NCBI GenBank assembly: GCA_910589015.1
Contig: CAJUSA010000007.1
Span: 36,986 to 100,985 of the forward strand
Reading direction: 5' to 3'
Origin: an uncultured Christensenellaceae bacterium
Lineage (GTDB): Bacteria > Bacillota > Clostridia > Christensenellales > Borkfalkiaceae
DNA: 64,000 nt
The notes below the pieces were generated by a model. That model was given only the letters and a program-made list of their open reading frames with translations, ran no database searches and was not told the origin of the DNA. Each line of letters opens with the position of its first letter. Positions within the stretch are counted from its first letter, which is position 1. Of the stretch, positions 52,681 to 61,206 are shown piece by piece. The position numbers were made by a program, and so were the translations under genes.

Positions 52681-53874
52681 ATGAAAATCAACGCAAATTT
52701 CCTGAATTTGAAAGATAGCTATCTCTTTGCCACGGTTGGCAGAAAGACGGCGGAATATAAAAAAGCGCACCCCGAAAAAGACGTGATCCGTCTTTCGATC
52801 GGCGACGTTACCCGTCCGCTCGCGCCCGTCGTGGTCGAGGCGATGAAACGCGCCGCCGAAGAAATGGGCAAAAGCGAAACCTTCCGCGGCTACGGCCCCG
52901 ACCAGACCTGTTACGGCTACGATAAATTGCTCGACAGCATTCTGGGCAGTTATGCGCGCAAGGGCGTCACGCTTGCGAAAAGCGAGCTGTTCATATCCGA
53001 CGGCGCAAAATCCGACTGCGGCAACATTCTCGATATTTTTTCGCAGGATAACGTGGTGCTCGTGCCCGATCCCGTCTATCCCGTCTACGTCGATACCAAC
53101 GTTATGGGCGGCAGAGTGATAATCTATGCCGACGCGACGCAAGAAAACGGCTTTCTGCCCATGCCCGTAAAGGGCACGAAGGCGGATATTATTTATATCT
53201 GTTCGCCCAACAATCCCACGGGCGCGGCTTATTCGCGCGAACAACTCAAAGAATGGGTGGATTATGCGAACGAGATCGGCGCGGTGATCTTATACGACGC
53301 CGCTTACGAATTTTTCGTCTGCGACGATGCGCTCTGCCGCAGTATTTACGAGGTCGAGGGTGCAAAGGATTGCGCCATCGAAATATGCAGCTATTCCAAG
53401 ACGGCGGGCTTCACGGGCGTGCGGTGCGGTTATACGGTCGTGCCCGAATCGCTCGTGCGCGAGGGCGTTTCCTTAAACAAACTCTGGGCGCGCCGGCAAT
53501 CTACGAAATTTAACGGCGTATCGTACGTCACGCAAATGGGAGCCGCGGCGGTTTTTACCGAAGAGGGCGAAAAGCAGATCGGCGAGAACCTTGCTTATTA
53601 CCGCAAGAACGCCGAAACGATTGCGCACTGTCTTGACGAATTGAACCTGTTCTACACGGGCGGCAAAAATTCGCCCTATATCTGGTTCAAGTGTCCGAAC
53701 GGCATGAGCAGTTGGGAATTTTTCGATTATCTTTTGGAAAACGCCAACGTCGTGGGAACGCCCGGTAGCGGATTCGGGAAGAACGGCGAAGGGTTTTTCC
53801 GTCTTACTGCGTTCGGCACGCATGAAAATACCGAGGAGGCATGCCGGCGGATCGCCGCGCTGTTAAAAGCATGA
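52681..53874 (+). CDS. dapL: LL-diaminopimelate aminotransferase
   Basis: Turns tetrahydrodipicolinate straight into LL-diaminopimelate, bypassing the succinylase/acetylase steps. The 397-residue class I/II PLP aminotransferase has the DapL-type start NLKDSYLFATVGRKTAEY, RLSIGDVTRPL, FRGYGPDQTCYGYDKLL, VPDPVYPVYVDTN, and the PLP lysine Lys240 in SYSKTAGFTG. It is 22 nt after pyrG; its stop overlaps the malQ start (ATGA). With dapF it defines the aminotransferase variant of the lysine pathway. Confidence 0.96.
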   Translation: MKINANFLNLKDSYLFATVGRKTAEYKKAHPEKDVIRLSIGDVTRPLAPVVVEAMKRAAEEMGKSETFRGYGPDQTCYGYDKLLDSILGSYARKGVTLAKSELFISDGAKSDCGNILDIFSQDNVVLVPDPVYPVYVDTNVMGGRVIIYADATQENGFLPMPVKGTKADIIYICSPNNPTGAAYSREQLKEWVDYANEIGAVILYDAAYEFFVCDDALCRSIYEVEGAKDCAIEICSYSKTAGFTGVRCGYTVVPESLVREGVSLNKLWARRQSTKFNGVSYVTQMGAAAVFTEEGEKQIGENLAYYRKNAETIAHCLDELNLFYTGGKNSPYIWFKCPNGMSSWEFFDYLLENANVVGTPGSGFGKNGEGFFRLTAFGTHENTEEACRRIAALLKA

Positions 53875-55355
53875 GCAAGAGCAAATCGGCTGGCGTGCTG
53901 TGCCATATTTCCTCGTTGCCGGGGAAATACGGGATCGGTTCGTTCGGCGCAGAGGCATACGCCTTTGCGAAGAAACTGAAAAAATGCGGCGTGAAATACT
54001 GGCAGGTTCTGCCCTTGCAGCAAACGGGGTTCGGCAATTCGCCGTATCAGTCGGTGTCGTGCGAATCGGGCAATCCCTATTTTATCGATCTTGCCGCGCT
54101 GAGCAAAGAGGGGCTTCTGACCAAAGCCGAATTAAAAAATGCAGAAAAAAGCGGCGCGGTCGATTATGCACAGCTCTATAATGAGCGTTTCCCGTTGTTG
54201 CGCAAGGCATTTTCGCGTTTCTTTTTCGATGCGCCCGCTTTCCGCGAATACGTCAACGGCGGCGAGAGCGAAGATTACGCGCTGTTCATGACGGCGAAAA
54301 CGGTATACGGCGGCAGTTTTTGCGACTGGGACGACAAGCTTAAACGCCGCGATCCCGCCGCGATCGAAGCCTTGCGCACCGATTACCACGAGGAATATCT
54401 GTTCTGGCACTTCCTGCAATACGAATTTAAGCTGCAGTGGCACGCCCTCAAAGCCTATTGTAACGGGTTGGGCATTCGCATCATCGGCGATATCCCGCTT
54501 TACGTCGCGTACGACAGCGCCGACGTATGGGCGCACGGCGAACTGTTCAAACTCGATAACGAGCTGAAACCCGCCTTCGTTGCGGGCGTGCCGCCCGACT
54601 ATTTTTCGGAAACGGGGCAGCTTTGGGGTAATCCCATTTACGAGTGGAAGGCGCACGAAAAGAGCGGGTTTGCCTGGTGGCGCGCGCGGTTGAAAAGCGC
54701 GCTCGAAACGTACGACGTCGTGCGGATCGACCACTTCCGCGGCATTTCGGCATATTACGAAATTCCCTATGGCGCGGCGGACGCGCGCGGCGGAAAATGG
54801 TGCGAAGGCCCCGGTAAAAAATTATTCGAAGGTTTGCCCGAAGAGGGATTTATCGCCGAGGATTTGGGAACAATCGACGAGGGCGTAAAAAATCTTTTGC
54901 AAACGACGGGTTTCCCCGGCATGAAGGTGTTGTTGTTCGCCTTCGACGGCAATCCCGACAATCCTTTCCTGCTTAAAAACATTCCCGAAAACAGCGTTTG
55001 CTACACGGGTACGCACGATAACGATACCGTAAGGGGTTACGTCGAGAAACTTTCCGCCGAGGAATACATTCTCTTCCGTTCCCGCCTTGCAAGCGAGCTG
55101 GCGCAGGCGGAAATCGTCATGAATCTCGGCAAGGGGTACGAGAAGATCAGCGAAGCGTTCGTTCGGCTGGCGCTTGCCTCACGGGCGAAACTTGCCGTCG
55201 TGTCCTTGCAGGATGTGCTCGATCTGAACAACGAGGCGCGCATGAACTTCCCCGGCACCGACGAAGGCAACTGGGAATTCCGCCTGAAAACGCAGCCTTC
55301 CGCGGGCAGTTTACGAAAACTCAAAAACGCGATCAAAAAATACGGGAGGAAATAA
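53871..55355 (+). CDS. malQ: 4-alpha-glucanotransferase
   Basis: Moves alpha-1,4-glucan segments between oligosaccharides (amylomaltase, GH77). The 494-residue protein starts GVLCHISSLPGKYGIGSFG and has FGNSPYQSVS, GDIPLYVAYDSADVWAH, the nucleophile Asp287 in RIDHFRG, IAEDLG with the acid/base Glu, and YTGTHDNDT. It needs no other domain. ATG 53871 overlaps the dapL stop. It links maltodextrin or glycogen use to the housekeeping operon. Confidence 0.96.
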   Translation: MSKSKSAGVLCHISSLPGKYGIGSFGAEAYAFAKKLKKCGVKYWQVLPLQQTGFGNSPYQSVSCESGNPYFIDLAALSKEGLLTKAELKNAEKSGAVDYAQLYNERFPLLRKAFSRFFFDAPAFREYVNGGESEDYALFMTAKTVYGGSFCDWDDKLKRRDPAAIEALRTDYHEEYLFWHFLQYEFKLQWHALKAYCNGLGIRIIGDIPLYVAYDSADVWAHGELFKLDNELKPAFVAGVPPDYFSETGQLWGNPIYEWKAHEKSGFAWWRARLKSALETYDVVRIDHFRGISAYYEIPYGAADARGGKWCEGPGKKLFEGLPEEGFIAEDLGTIDEGVKNLLQTTGFPGMKVLLFAFDGNPDNPFLLKNIPENSVCYTGTHDNDTVRGYVEKLSAEEYILFRSRLASELAQAEIVMNLGKGYEKISEAFVRLALASRAKLAVVSLQDVLDLNNEARMNFPGTDEGNWEFRLKTQPSAGSLRKLKNAIKKYGRK

Positions 55356-55356
55356 T

Positions 55357-55890
55357 ATGGCAGACAAGAAAGAAAAAAAGGGCTTTTTCAAGGAATTCGG
55401 CGAGTTTATCTCGCGCGGCAACGTGCTCGATATGGCGGTCGGTGTGATCATCGGCGGCGCGTTTACGGCAATCGTCACGGCGCTGACGAACAGCATTCTC
55501 AAACCCATCATCAACTGGATCCTTGCGCTGTGCATCGGTACGGATGGGCTGGAAGGCGCGCTCACCTTCCTCAAACGCGTCGACGATCCGCTTACGGGTT
55601 TGCCCATTCTCGAACAGTCGATCTATATCGACTGGGGTTCGTTCATCAACGCCGTGATCAACTTCCTTCTGATCGCGCTCATACTGTTTCTGATTATCAA
55701 AACGATCAACAAGATCCGCGCCAAAGGCGACGAGTACAAACAGGCGATTGAAAAAGCAAAGGCGGAAAAAGAAGCGGCAAGACTTGCCGAACAAGAGGCG
55801 GAAGACGCCAAAAAACAGGCGATCGCCGCAGGCGAATCGGCGGAAAACGGCGGTTCGGACGCCGCGCCCACTTCGGGGCAGACAAAATAG
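55357..55890 (+). CDS. mscL: Large-conductance mechanosensitive channel MscL
   Basis: Opens on membrane tension to release solutes at hypo-osmotic shock. The 177-residue protein has the MscL start FFKEFGEFISRGNVLDMAVGVIIGGAF (first helix), a second helix FINAVINFLLIALILFLIIK, and a C-terminal charged helix. It is longer than the usual 130-150 residues because of an Ala/Glu/Lys-rich tail (about 130-177). It starts 1 nt after malQ and closes the operon. Confidence 0.96.
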   Translation: MADKKEKKGFFKEFGEFISRGNVLDMAVGVIIGGAFTAIVTALTNSILKPIINWILALCIGTDGLEGALTFLKRVDDPLTGLPILEQSIYIDWGSFINAVINFLLIALILFLIIKTINKIRAKGDEYKQAIEKAKAEKEAARLAEQEAEDAKKQAIAAGESAENGGSDAAPTSGQTK

Positions 55891-55911
55891 TCCGTATGCA
55901 ATCACAAAAAA

Positions 55912-55945
55912 AAGACCCCCGCGATATAATAATCGAGGGGGTCTT
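55912..55945. terminator. Hairpin at nitrilase-like start; minus-strand terminator
   Basis: AAGACCCCC (55912-55920) pairs with GGGGGTCTT (55937-55945), and CGAT (55922-55925) with ATCG (55932-55935) inside. On the minus strand it is followed by nine T, a good rho-independent terminator for transcripts from degV and the acetyltransferase. On the plus strand the 3' arm holds the Shine-Dalgarno of the next gene, directly before its ATG, so the stem would hide it. No plus-strand T-run follows. Confidence 0.75.
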
Positions 55946-56614
55946 ATGCGTATTTGTTTTGTTACAGCGGGCAGACTTGCGGATTATGCTAACCATGCGG
56001 CGGAAGCCGACGTCGTCTGTTGCGGATATCAGGCGATCGGGCAGGTGAGCTACGAACGCGAATTAAAGGGGGAAACCGCGCTCTTCGAGGACGTTGCCCA
56101 GCTTTCCAAAGCGGGTAAAAACGTGGTGGTGTGCGGCTGTTTTACTGACGCGCGCGGCATTAAGCGCAAGTCCGTTGTCGTTGCCGAACGGGGCAAGATC
56201 CTCGGCGTGACCGATATGGTCAACCGGATCGACACGGCGGAATACCGACCGGGCGCGGGGATCAAGATCTTCGATACCTGCGCAGGCAAGCTCGGCATCA
56301 TCGTCGCGGAAGATTTGTATTTTCCGCGCGTCATCGAAACACTTTCGGTCTGCGGCGCGGAAATCGCGCTGTGTCTTTTCGAACAGCTCAACGACTCGCT
56401 CGAACAGACGCTTATGCGCTCGGAAGCGTTTCTATTCGGGATCCCCGTCTGCCTGTGCGCCTACGGCTATGCGCAATGCGCCGATATTGCAGGCAAAGTC
56501 CGTTTCGCCTCGCCTAAAAGCCCTTGTTCCTTCGAGATCGAACAGGAACGCGAATATCATCTGGTAGAAACCCGTCAGCGCGGATTTTTTCTGAAAGAAA
56601 AAACGGGATTCTGA
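55946..56614 (+). CDS. Nitrilase-fold protein without catalytic cysteine
   Basis: A 222-residue protein with the outline of the carbon-nitrogen hydrolase fold: YRPGAGIKIFDTCAGKLGIIVAEDLYFPRVIETLSVCGAEIALC follows the family pattern in which GxxICYDxxFPE carries the nucleophile. Here the Cys-Tyr-Asp is Ala121-Glu122-Asp123, and the usual catalytic Lys block (Y-K-x-HLF) is also not recognisable. It is shorter than active members (about 260-300). It is probably a non-hydrolytic homologue; substrate and role are unknown. ATG 55946 lies behind GAGGGGG, which is held in a hairpin. Confidence 0.75.
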   Translation: MRICFVTAGRLADYANHAAEADVVCCGYQAIGQVSYERELKGETALFEDVAQLSKAGKNVVVCGCFTDARGIKRKSVVVAERGKILGVTDMVNRIDTAEYRPGAGIKIFDTCAGKLGIIVAEDLYFPRVIETLSVCGAEIALCLFEQLNDSLEQTLMRSEAFLFGIPVCLCAYGYAQCADIAGKVRFASPKSPCSFEIEQEREYHLVETRQRGFFLKEKTGF

Positions 56615-56620
56615 AAACCT

Positions 56621-57079
56621 TTATTGCGGAAATCGTTTGCGCATGACAAAGTTTTTGAGCGCAACGCCGTTACAGTCGATTTCCTGTGCGCATACCGTCG
56701 CATATCCGCGTGTTTCGAAAAAGGGCTTTGCCGTCATCGACGCGTGCGTTTCAACCGATAAAAATCCCTTTTCCAATTCGTCGCATAAAGCCGAGGCGAT
56801 TCCGCCGCGTAGAAAATCCTTGCGGACGTAGAGCAGATCGAGATAACCGTTCCCGTCGATACTGCCGAACCCGACGAGAAGAGCGTTTCTCTTCGCAAGA
56901 AGGGTGCGTTGCCGCAAAAGCGTGTCTTTGCGCGTAAGCAAGCCCTGCGAACGTTCGATCCACGCTTTGCACTGCAAAGGGGAATAATCGCCCGCGTTGA
57001 CGGTTGATATCGTTTCGCAAAAGAGTTCCGATACGGCGGAAAAATCTTCTGCGCGGTAAGGTAAGATCGTCGTTTTCAT
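56621..57079 (-). CDS. GNAT-family N-acetyltransferase
   Basis: A 152-residue acetyltransferase with the small GNAT fold: ILPYRAEDFSAVSELFCETI at the start, VGFGSIDGNGYLDLLYVRKDFLRGGIASALCDELE with the acetyl-CoA binding R-x-x-G-x-A, and MTAKPFFETRGYATV at the end, as in YafP-like enzymes. The substrate is unknown. The start is taken as ATG 57079; the frame also has TTG at 57085. The stop lies 6 nt from the stop of the convergent nitrilase-like gene. A hairpin (57093-57114) separates it from degV. Confidence 0.87.
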   Translation of the reverse strand: MKTTILPYRAEDFSAVSELFCETISTVNAGDYSPLQCKAWIERSQGLLTRKDTLLRQRTLLAKRNALLVGFGSIDGNGYLDLLYVRKDFLRGGIASALCDELEKGFLSVETHASMTAKPFFETRGYATVCAQEIDCNGVALKNFVMRKRFPQ

Positions 57080-57092
57080 ACACAAACAAAGA

Positions 57093-57114
57093 ACGGTTTT
57101 CGCATGAAAACCGT
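57093..57114. terminator. Hairpin between degV and acetyltransferase
   Basis: ACGGTTTT (57093-57100) pairs with AAAACCGT (57107-57114). On the minus strand it is followed by TCTTTGTTTG, a weak T-tract, so it probably terminates part of the degV transcripts and lets the rest run into the acetyltransferase gene. Confidence 0.6.
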
Positions 57115-57124
57115 CCGTTTCTTT

Positions 57125-57994
57125 TTATAGAACGCGTGCGCACGCCGCCGCAAGGGCGCCCGGCCCGATATGGCACGATACGCTCAGCGAGAGGGGATCG
57201 CAGAACGTGCATTTCAGATCCGGGAAGGCTTCCTGCAATTCTTTGAGGAAGATCTGTGCTTCCTGTTCGTTTGCGGTGTGGGCGACCATGATTGCCATTT
57301 CGCCGCGTTCGGCAAGATCTTTGAAGCGCGTGTTCAGGTCGTGGCGCAGCGCGTTCGTGATCGTTTCCTTCGCTTGTTTGAGCGTGTGTACTTTTTTGAA
57401 TGCGTCGAGCTTTTCGCCTTGAATCTGCAACACGGGTTTAATGCGCAGAATGGTGCCGATCAGCGCGGCGGCGGGGGTGAGTCTGCCGCCTTTTTTCAAA
57501 TATCTCAACGTATCGAGCGAAATATAAATGCTGCTGTCGAACTTGGTATCGAGCAGGATCTGTTTGATTTCGGCGCCGCTTTTTCCTTCTTTTGCCAATT
57601 TCAGCGCGTCGAGCACGCTCTGTTTCTGCGTGATGGAAATGCGCTGGTTATCGACGACGTGAACCTTTCCTTCGTAATTTTTCGCCAACCCTTCGGCGGT
57701 GTGGCACGATTCCGAAAGCCCGCTCGACATCGGGATATGCACGACCTCGTCGTAGGTTTTCAGAACTTCGTCCCACAAATCGGTCACGTTGCCGACCGAG
57801 GGCTGCGAGGTGGAAACCTGTGCGTTGTCGTCGCGCAGTTTTTCGTAAAATCCTTCCTGATTCAGACTGATGTCTTCAAAGTACTCTTCCCCGTCGATCA
57901 AAAAGGGCATGGGCAACACGAAAATTCCGAGGTCTTTGGCTTCCGATTGCGTGATACCGCTGTTCGAGTCGGTGATGATTGCTGTTTTCGACAT
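57125..57994 (-). CDS. DegV family fatty-acid-binding protein
   Basis: A 289-residue DegV protein. DegV/FakB-type proteins bind one fatty acid and present it to the kinase FakA. It has AIITDSNSGITQSEAKDLGIFVLPMPFLIDG at the start, TSQPSVGNVTDLW (phosphate-binding Thr-Ser), MSSGLSESCHTAEGLA, and a C-terminal SCHIGPGALAAA with the second fatty-acid contact. GGAGAG sits before the ATG. No fakA lies in the window. Confidence 0.93.
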   Translation of the reverse strand: MSKTAIITDSNSGITQSEAKDLGIFVLPMPFLIDGEEYFEDISLNQEGFYEKLRDDNAQVSTSQPSVGNVTDLWDEVLKTYDEVVHIPMSSGLSESCHTAEGLAKNYEGKVHVVDNQRISITQKQSVLDALKLAKEGKSGAEIKQILLDTKFDSSIYISLDTLRYLKKGGRLTPAAALIGTILRIKPVLQIQGEKLDAFKKVHTLKQAKETITNALRHDLNTRFKDLAERGEMAIMVAHTANEQEAQIFLKELQEAFPDLKCTFCDPLSLSVSCHIGPGALAAACARVL

Positions 57995-58032
57995 AATACT
58001 CTCCGATTTTTATTCATTTTTTGAACTTTTAT

Positions 58033-58061
58033 ATTATACTAAAACAGGCATATGCTGTCAA
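58033..58061 (-). promoter_or_regulatory. Promoter of degV
   Basis: Minus strand: TTGACA (58061-58056), 17 nt, TATAAT (58038-58033), a full consensus promoter. Confidence 0.88.
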
Positions 58062-58101
58062 GAAATTATTCGCTTTTCACCCAAAAATTTTCGTTGCGCG
58101 A

Positions 58102-58130
58102 TTGACAAATTTTCCCCGCCGTTTTATAAT
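58102..58130 (+). promoter_or_regulatory. Promoter of nfnAB
   Basis: TTGACA (58102-58107), 17 nt, TATAAT (58125-58130), 36 nt before the nfnA ATG. It is divergent from the degV promoter, with about 40 nt between the -35 boxes. Confidence 0.88.
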
Positions 58131-58166
58131 AGATACAATATTGAATAGTACGGGAGGATCAGTGTT

Positions 58167-59009
58167 ATGTATAAAATTCTGAAAAAAGAAATTCTCAATC
58201 CCACCGTCACGCGCATGACGATCGAAGCGCCGCTCATCGCCAAAAAGGCGCAGGCAGGGCAGTTTATTATTCTGCGCGTCGACGAAAAGGGCGAGCGGAT
58301 CCCGCTTACCGTTGCGGGGTGCGACCGCGCAAGCGGCGGCGTCGATATTATTTTTCAGATCGTCGGCGGCACGACGATGGCGCTCAACGAGAAAAAAGAG
58401 GGCGAATATCTCTGCGATTTCGTCGGGCCGCTCGGTATGCCGACCGAGGTGGAAGGGTTGAAAAAAGTCGCCGTCGTGGGCGGCGGCGTGGGTTGCGCGA
58501 TCGCGTTGCCCGTGGCGAAAAAATTACATGAATCGGGCGCGGAAGTGACGGCCATCGTCGGGTTCCGCAATAAAGATCTCGTTATTCTCGAAGACGAGTT
58601 TCGCGCGCTGAGCGACCGCTTTTTTATGATGACGGACGATGGCAGCCATGGACAGAAGGGCAACGTGTGCCTTCCCTTGAACGATCTGCTCGGCAAGGGG
58701 GAAACGTTCGACGCGGTCATTACGATCGGACCGCTGATCATGATGAAATTCGTCGCCGAGGCGACCCGTCCGTATCATATCAAGACGATCGCCAGCATGA
58801 ACCCTATCATGATCGACGGCACGGGCATGTGCGGCGGGTGCCGCGTATCGGTGGGCGGAAAAATGAAATTCGCCTGCGTGGACGGGCCCGATTTCGACGC
58901 GCATGAAATCGACTTCGACGAGGCGATGAAACGCGGAAAAACGTATACCGAATTCGAACAGGCGGCGCGCGAAAAACACTGCAATCTGTTCAAAAAGGGG
59001 GTAAAATAA
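58167..59009 (+). CDS. nfnA: NfnA: FAD/NAD- and [2Fe-2S]-binding subunit
   Basis: Small subunit of the NADH-dependent ferredoxin:NADP+ oxidoreductase. The 280-residue protein has an FAD domain (RIPLTVAG, FVGPLGMPTE), an NAD(H) domain starting VAVVGGGVGCAIALPVAK, and the C-terminal cluster block GTGMCGGCRV with FACVDGPDF, three of the four Cys for the [2Fe-2S] centre. GGGAGGA sits 8 nt before the ATG. It overlaps nfnB by one base. The pair couples NADH and ferredoxin oxidation to NADPH formation by electron bifurcation. A homologous SudAB/GltD-type sulfide dehydrogenase role is the alternative. Confidence 0.88.
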   Translation: MYKILKKEILNPTVTRMTIEAPLIAKKAQAGQFIILRVDEKGERIPLTVAGCDRASGGVDIIFQIVGGTTMALNEKKEGEYLCDFVGPLGMPTEVEGLKKVAVVGGGVGCAIALPVAKKLHESGAEVTAIVGFRNKDLVILEDEFRALSDRFFMMTDDGSHGQKGNVCLPLNDLLGKGETFDAVITIGPLIMMKFVAEATRPYHIKTIASMNPIMIDGTGMCGGCRVSVGGKMKFACVDGPDFDAHEIDFDEAMKRGKTYTEFEQAAREKHCNLFKKGVK

Positions 59010-60403
59010 TGCCGAAATTCAATATGGATCCGAAAAAGAGCGAAATGCCGACGCAGGATCCCGCCGTGCGGGCGGGCAACTTCCTCGAAGTAGCGCTCGG
59101 CTATGACGAGCAGACGGCGATAAACGAGGCGAAACGCTGCCTCAACTGTAAGAACAAACCCTGCGAGGCGGGTTGTCCCGTCAACGTCGCCATACCGGAA
59201 TTTATTTCGCGCGTGGCGGAAGGGGATTTCGAAGGCGCGTATGAAGTGATTTCGCGTACGTCCGCTCTGCCCGCCGTGTGCGGAAGAGTGTGTCCGCAGG
59301 AAACGCAGTGCGAAGGAAAATGTACGCGCGGAATCAAGGGCGAACCCGTCGGCATCGGCAGGTTGGAACGCTTTGTCGCCGATTACCACAACGCGCACTG
59401 TAAAACGCAGCCCGTCAGGGCGGCGGCAAACGGGCATAAAGTCGCCGTGGTCGGATCGGGTCCCGCGGGGCTGACCTGCGCGGGCGATCTTGCCCGTCTC
59501 GGTTATGAGGTTACGGTGTTCGAGGCGTTGCACGTCGCGGGCGGCGTGCTCGTGTACGGGATCCCCGAATTCCGTCTGCCCAAGGCGATCGTGCGCAAAG
59601 AAGTCGAAAATCTCAAAGCCCTCGGCGTGAAGGTGGAAACCAACTCGGTCGTGGGGCGCGTGTTCACCGTCGACGAGCTGAAAAAGGAATACGGATTCGA
59701 GGCGGTGTTCCTCGGCACGGGCGCAGGACTGCCCATGTTTATGGGGATCGAGGGCGAGAACGCCAAGGGCGTGTTCTCGGCAAATGAATATCTCACGCGC
59801 ATCAACCTCATGAAGGCGTATGAAAACGACGCCGCGACGCCTGTGTTTCGCGCGAAAAAGGTCGCCGTCGTGGGCGGGGGCAACGTGGCGATGGACGCGG
59901 CGCGTAGCGCAAAACGCATGGGGGCGGAAGTTTATATTATCTACCGCCGTTCGGAAGCCGAGCTGCCCGCCCGCCGCGAAGAGGTGGAACACGCCAAAGA
60001 AGAGGGCGTCGTTTTCAAACTGCTCACCAACCCCGTCAGGATCCTGACCGACGCCGATGAGAACGTAACGGGCGTGCGCTGTGTGGAAATGGAATTGGGC
60101 GAACCCGACGCCTCGGGTAGACGCCGCCCCGTCGTCAAAGAGGGCAGCGAGTTCGATATTCCGCTCGATTGCGTTATCATGTCGCTCGGCACCTCGCCTA
60201 ATCCGCTGTTGCGCAACGCGACGCAAGGCTTGCAGACCAAGCCGCGCGGCGAGATCGTCGCCGATGAAAACGGCGCCACGTCGCTCGAAGGCGTGTATGC
60301 GGGCGGCGACGCCGTAACGGGCGCGGCGACCGTGATCCTTGCCATGGGTGCGGGCAAAAAGGCGGCGAAGGCGATCGACGAATATATCAGAACGAAAAAA
60401 TAA
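59009..60403 (+). CDS. nfnB: NfnB: GltD-like FAD/[4Fe-4S] subunit
   Basis: Large subunit, 464 residues, related to the glutamate synthase small subunit GltD. The N-terminal cysteine region CLNCKNKPCEAGCPV and CGRVCPQETQCEGKC binds two [4Fe-4S] clusters. The FAD Rossmann motif is VAVVGSGPAGLTCAG, the NADP Rossmann motif is VAVVGGGNVAMDAARSA, and the C-terminal ATSLEGVYAGGDAVTGA completes the FAD site. It is named NfnB and not GltD because it is paired with nfnA, with no gltA/gltB large subunit present. Confidence 0.9.
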   Translation: MPKFNMDPKKSEMPTQDPAVRAGNFLEVALGYDEQTAINEAKRCLNCKNKPCEAGCPVNVAIPEFISRVAEGDFEGAYEVISRTSALPAVCGRVCPQETQCEGKCTRGIKGEPVGIGRLERFVADYHNAHCKTQPVRAAANGHKVAVVGSGPAGLTCAGDLARLGYEVTVFEALHVAGGVLVYGIPEFRLPKAIVRKEVENLKALGVKVETNSVVGRVFTVDELKKEYGFEAVFLGTGAGLPMFMGIEGENAKGVFSANEYLTRINLMKAYENDAATPVFRAKKVAVVGGGNVAMDAARSAKRMGAEVYIIYRRSEAELPARREEVEHAKEEGVVFKLLTNPVRILTDADENVTGVRCVEMELGEPDASGRRRPVVKEGSEFDIPLDCVIMSLGTSPNPLLRNATQGLQTKPRGEIVADENGATSLEGVYAGGDAVTGAATVILAMGAGKKAAKAIDEYIRTKK

Positions 60404-60430
60404 TCTTTTACATAGTTCCCCCGAAAAACT

Positions 60431-60438
60431 CATACAAT
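60431..60438 (+). promoter_or_regulatory. Sigma-E-like -10 box of cwlD
   Basis: CATACAAT at 60431-60438 equals the mother-cell sigma-E -10 consensus, with ATA at 60411-60413, 17 nt upstream, as the -35 core. It lies 5 nt before the cwlD ATG, so transcription would begin at or next to the start codon. Confidence 0.5.
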
Positions 60439-60443
60439 AAAGT

Positions 60444-61154
60444 ATGGGTTTTTTCTTGCGGCATCGGGTTATTTTCGGCATCACCGCGCTCGTGCTTTCG
60501 GTTGCGGTTACGTTCGGTATCTGCTTTTTCGCGCTTTCGAAAACGGCGGCGCAGGCGCTTCGGCTGACCGTCGTTATCGACGCGGGGCACGGCGGGATCG
60601 ACGGCGGCGTTTCGGGTAAGGTCACGGGCATAAAAGAAAGCGATATCAATCTTGCAATCTCGCGCTATCTGCAAAAAGAATTCGAGGACGCGGGATTCCT
60701 CGTCGTGCAGACCCGTCTGAGCGAGGCGGGACTTTACGGCACGACGGCGAAGGGCTATAAAAAACGCGATATGAAAAAACGCGCCGAAATCATCAACGCC
60801 GCGTCGCCCGCGCTTGTGATCTCGGTGCATCAGAACTTTTTTTCGCTGTCTTCCCGCCGCGGCGCACAGGTCTTTTTCAAAAAGGGGTTTGCGCCTTCCG
60901 TCGCGCTTGCCGATTGCATTCAGGATTCGCTCAACGCGATGGAAGAATGTCCGCGTCAAAGCGACCCGCTTGCCGGCGATTATTTTATCCTGAACTGTCA
61001 TGAATATCCCGCCGTCATCGTTGAATGCGGCTTTTTATCCAACGCGCAGGACGAGGCTTTGCTCGTGAGCGATATCTATCAGCAAAAACTTGCGCGCACC
61101 ATTCGTTCGGGTGCGGTCGCCTTCCTTGCGTCGGGCGCGAATACTTCCAAGTAA
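60444..61154 (+). CDS. cwlD: N-acetylmuramoyl-L-alanine amidase, CwlD-like
   Basis: A zinc amidase (Amidase_3) that removes the peptide from muramic acid, the first step in making muramic-delta-lactam of spore cortex. The 236-residue protein has an N-terminal membrane anchor (about 8-30) and zinc ligands His49 (DAGHGG), Glu65 (KESD) and His129 (SVHQN), and the catalytic Glu194 (VECGFLSN). Length and single-domain build match CwlD and not vegetative amidases. It is 40 nt after nfnB, with its own sigma-E-like box, so likely sporulation-controlled. Confidence 0.9.
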   Translation: MGFFLRHRVIFGITALVLSVAVTFGICFFALSKTAAQALRLTVVIDAGHGGIDGGVSGKVTGIKESDINLAISRYLQKEFEDAGFLVVQTRLSEAGLYGTTAKGYKKRDMKKRAEIINAASPALVISVHQNFFSLSSRRGAQVFFKKGFAPSVALADCIQDSLNAMEECPRQSDPLAGDYFILNCHEYPAVIVECGFLSNAQDEALLVSDIYQQKLARTIRSGAVAFLASGANTSK

Positions 61155-61171
61155 AAATTTCAAACGTTTCG

Positions 61172-61200
61172 TTGACATTTTTTTGCCGCGGTGGTATAAT
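61172..61200 (+). promoter_or_regulatory. Promoter of thioesterase gene
   Basis: TTGACA (61172-61177), 17 nt, TATAAT (61195-61200). The ATG begins 7 nt after the -10 box, exactly where transcription should start. Confidence 0.85.
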
Positions 61201-61206
61201 GCCCCC

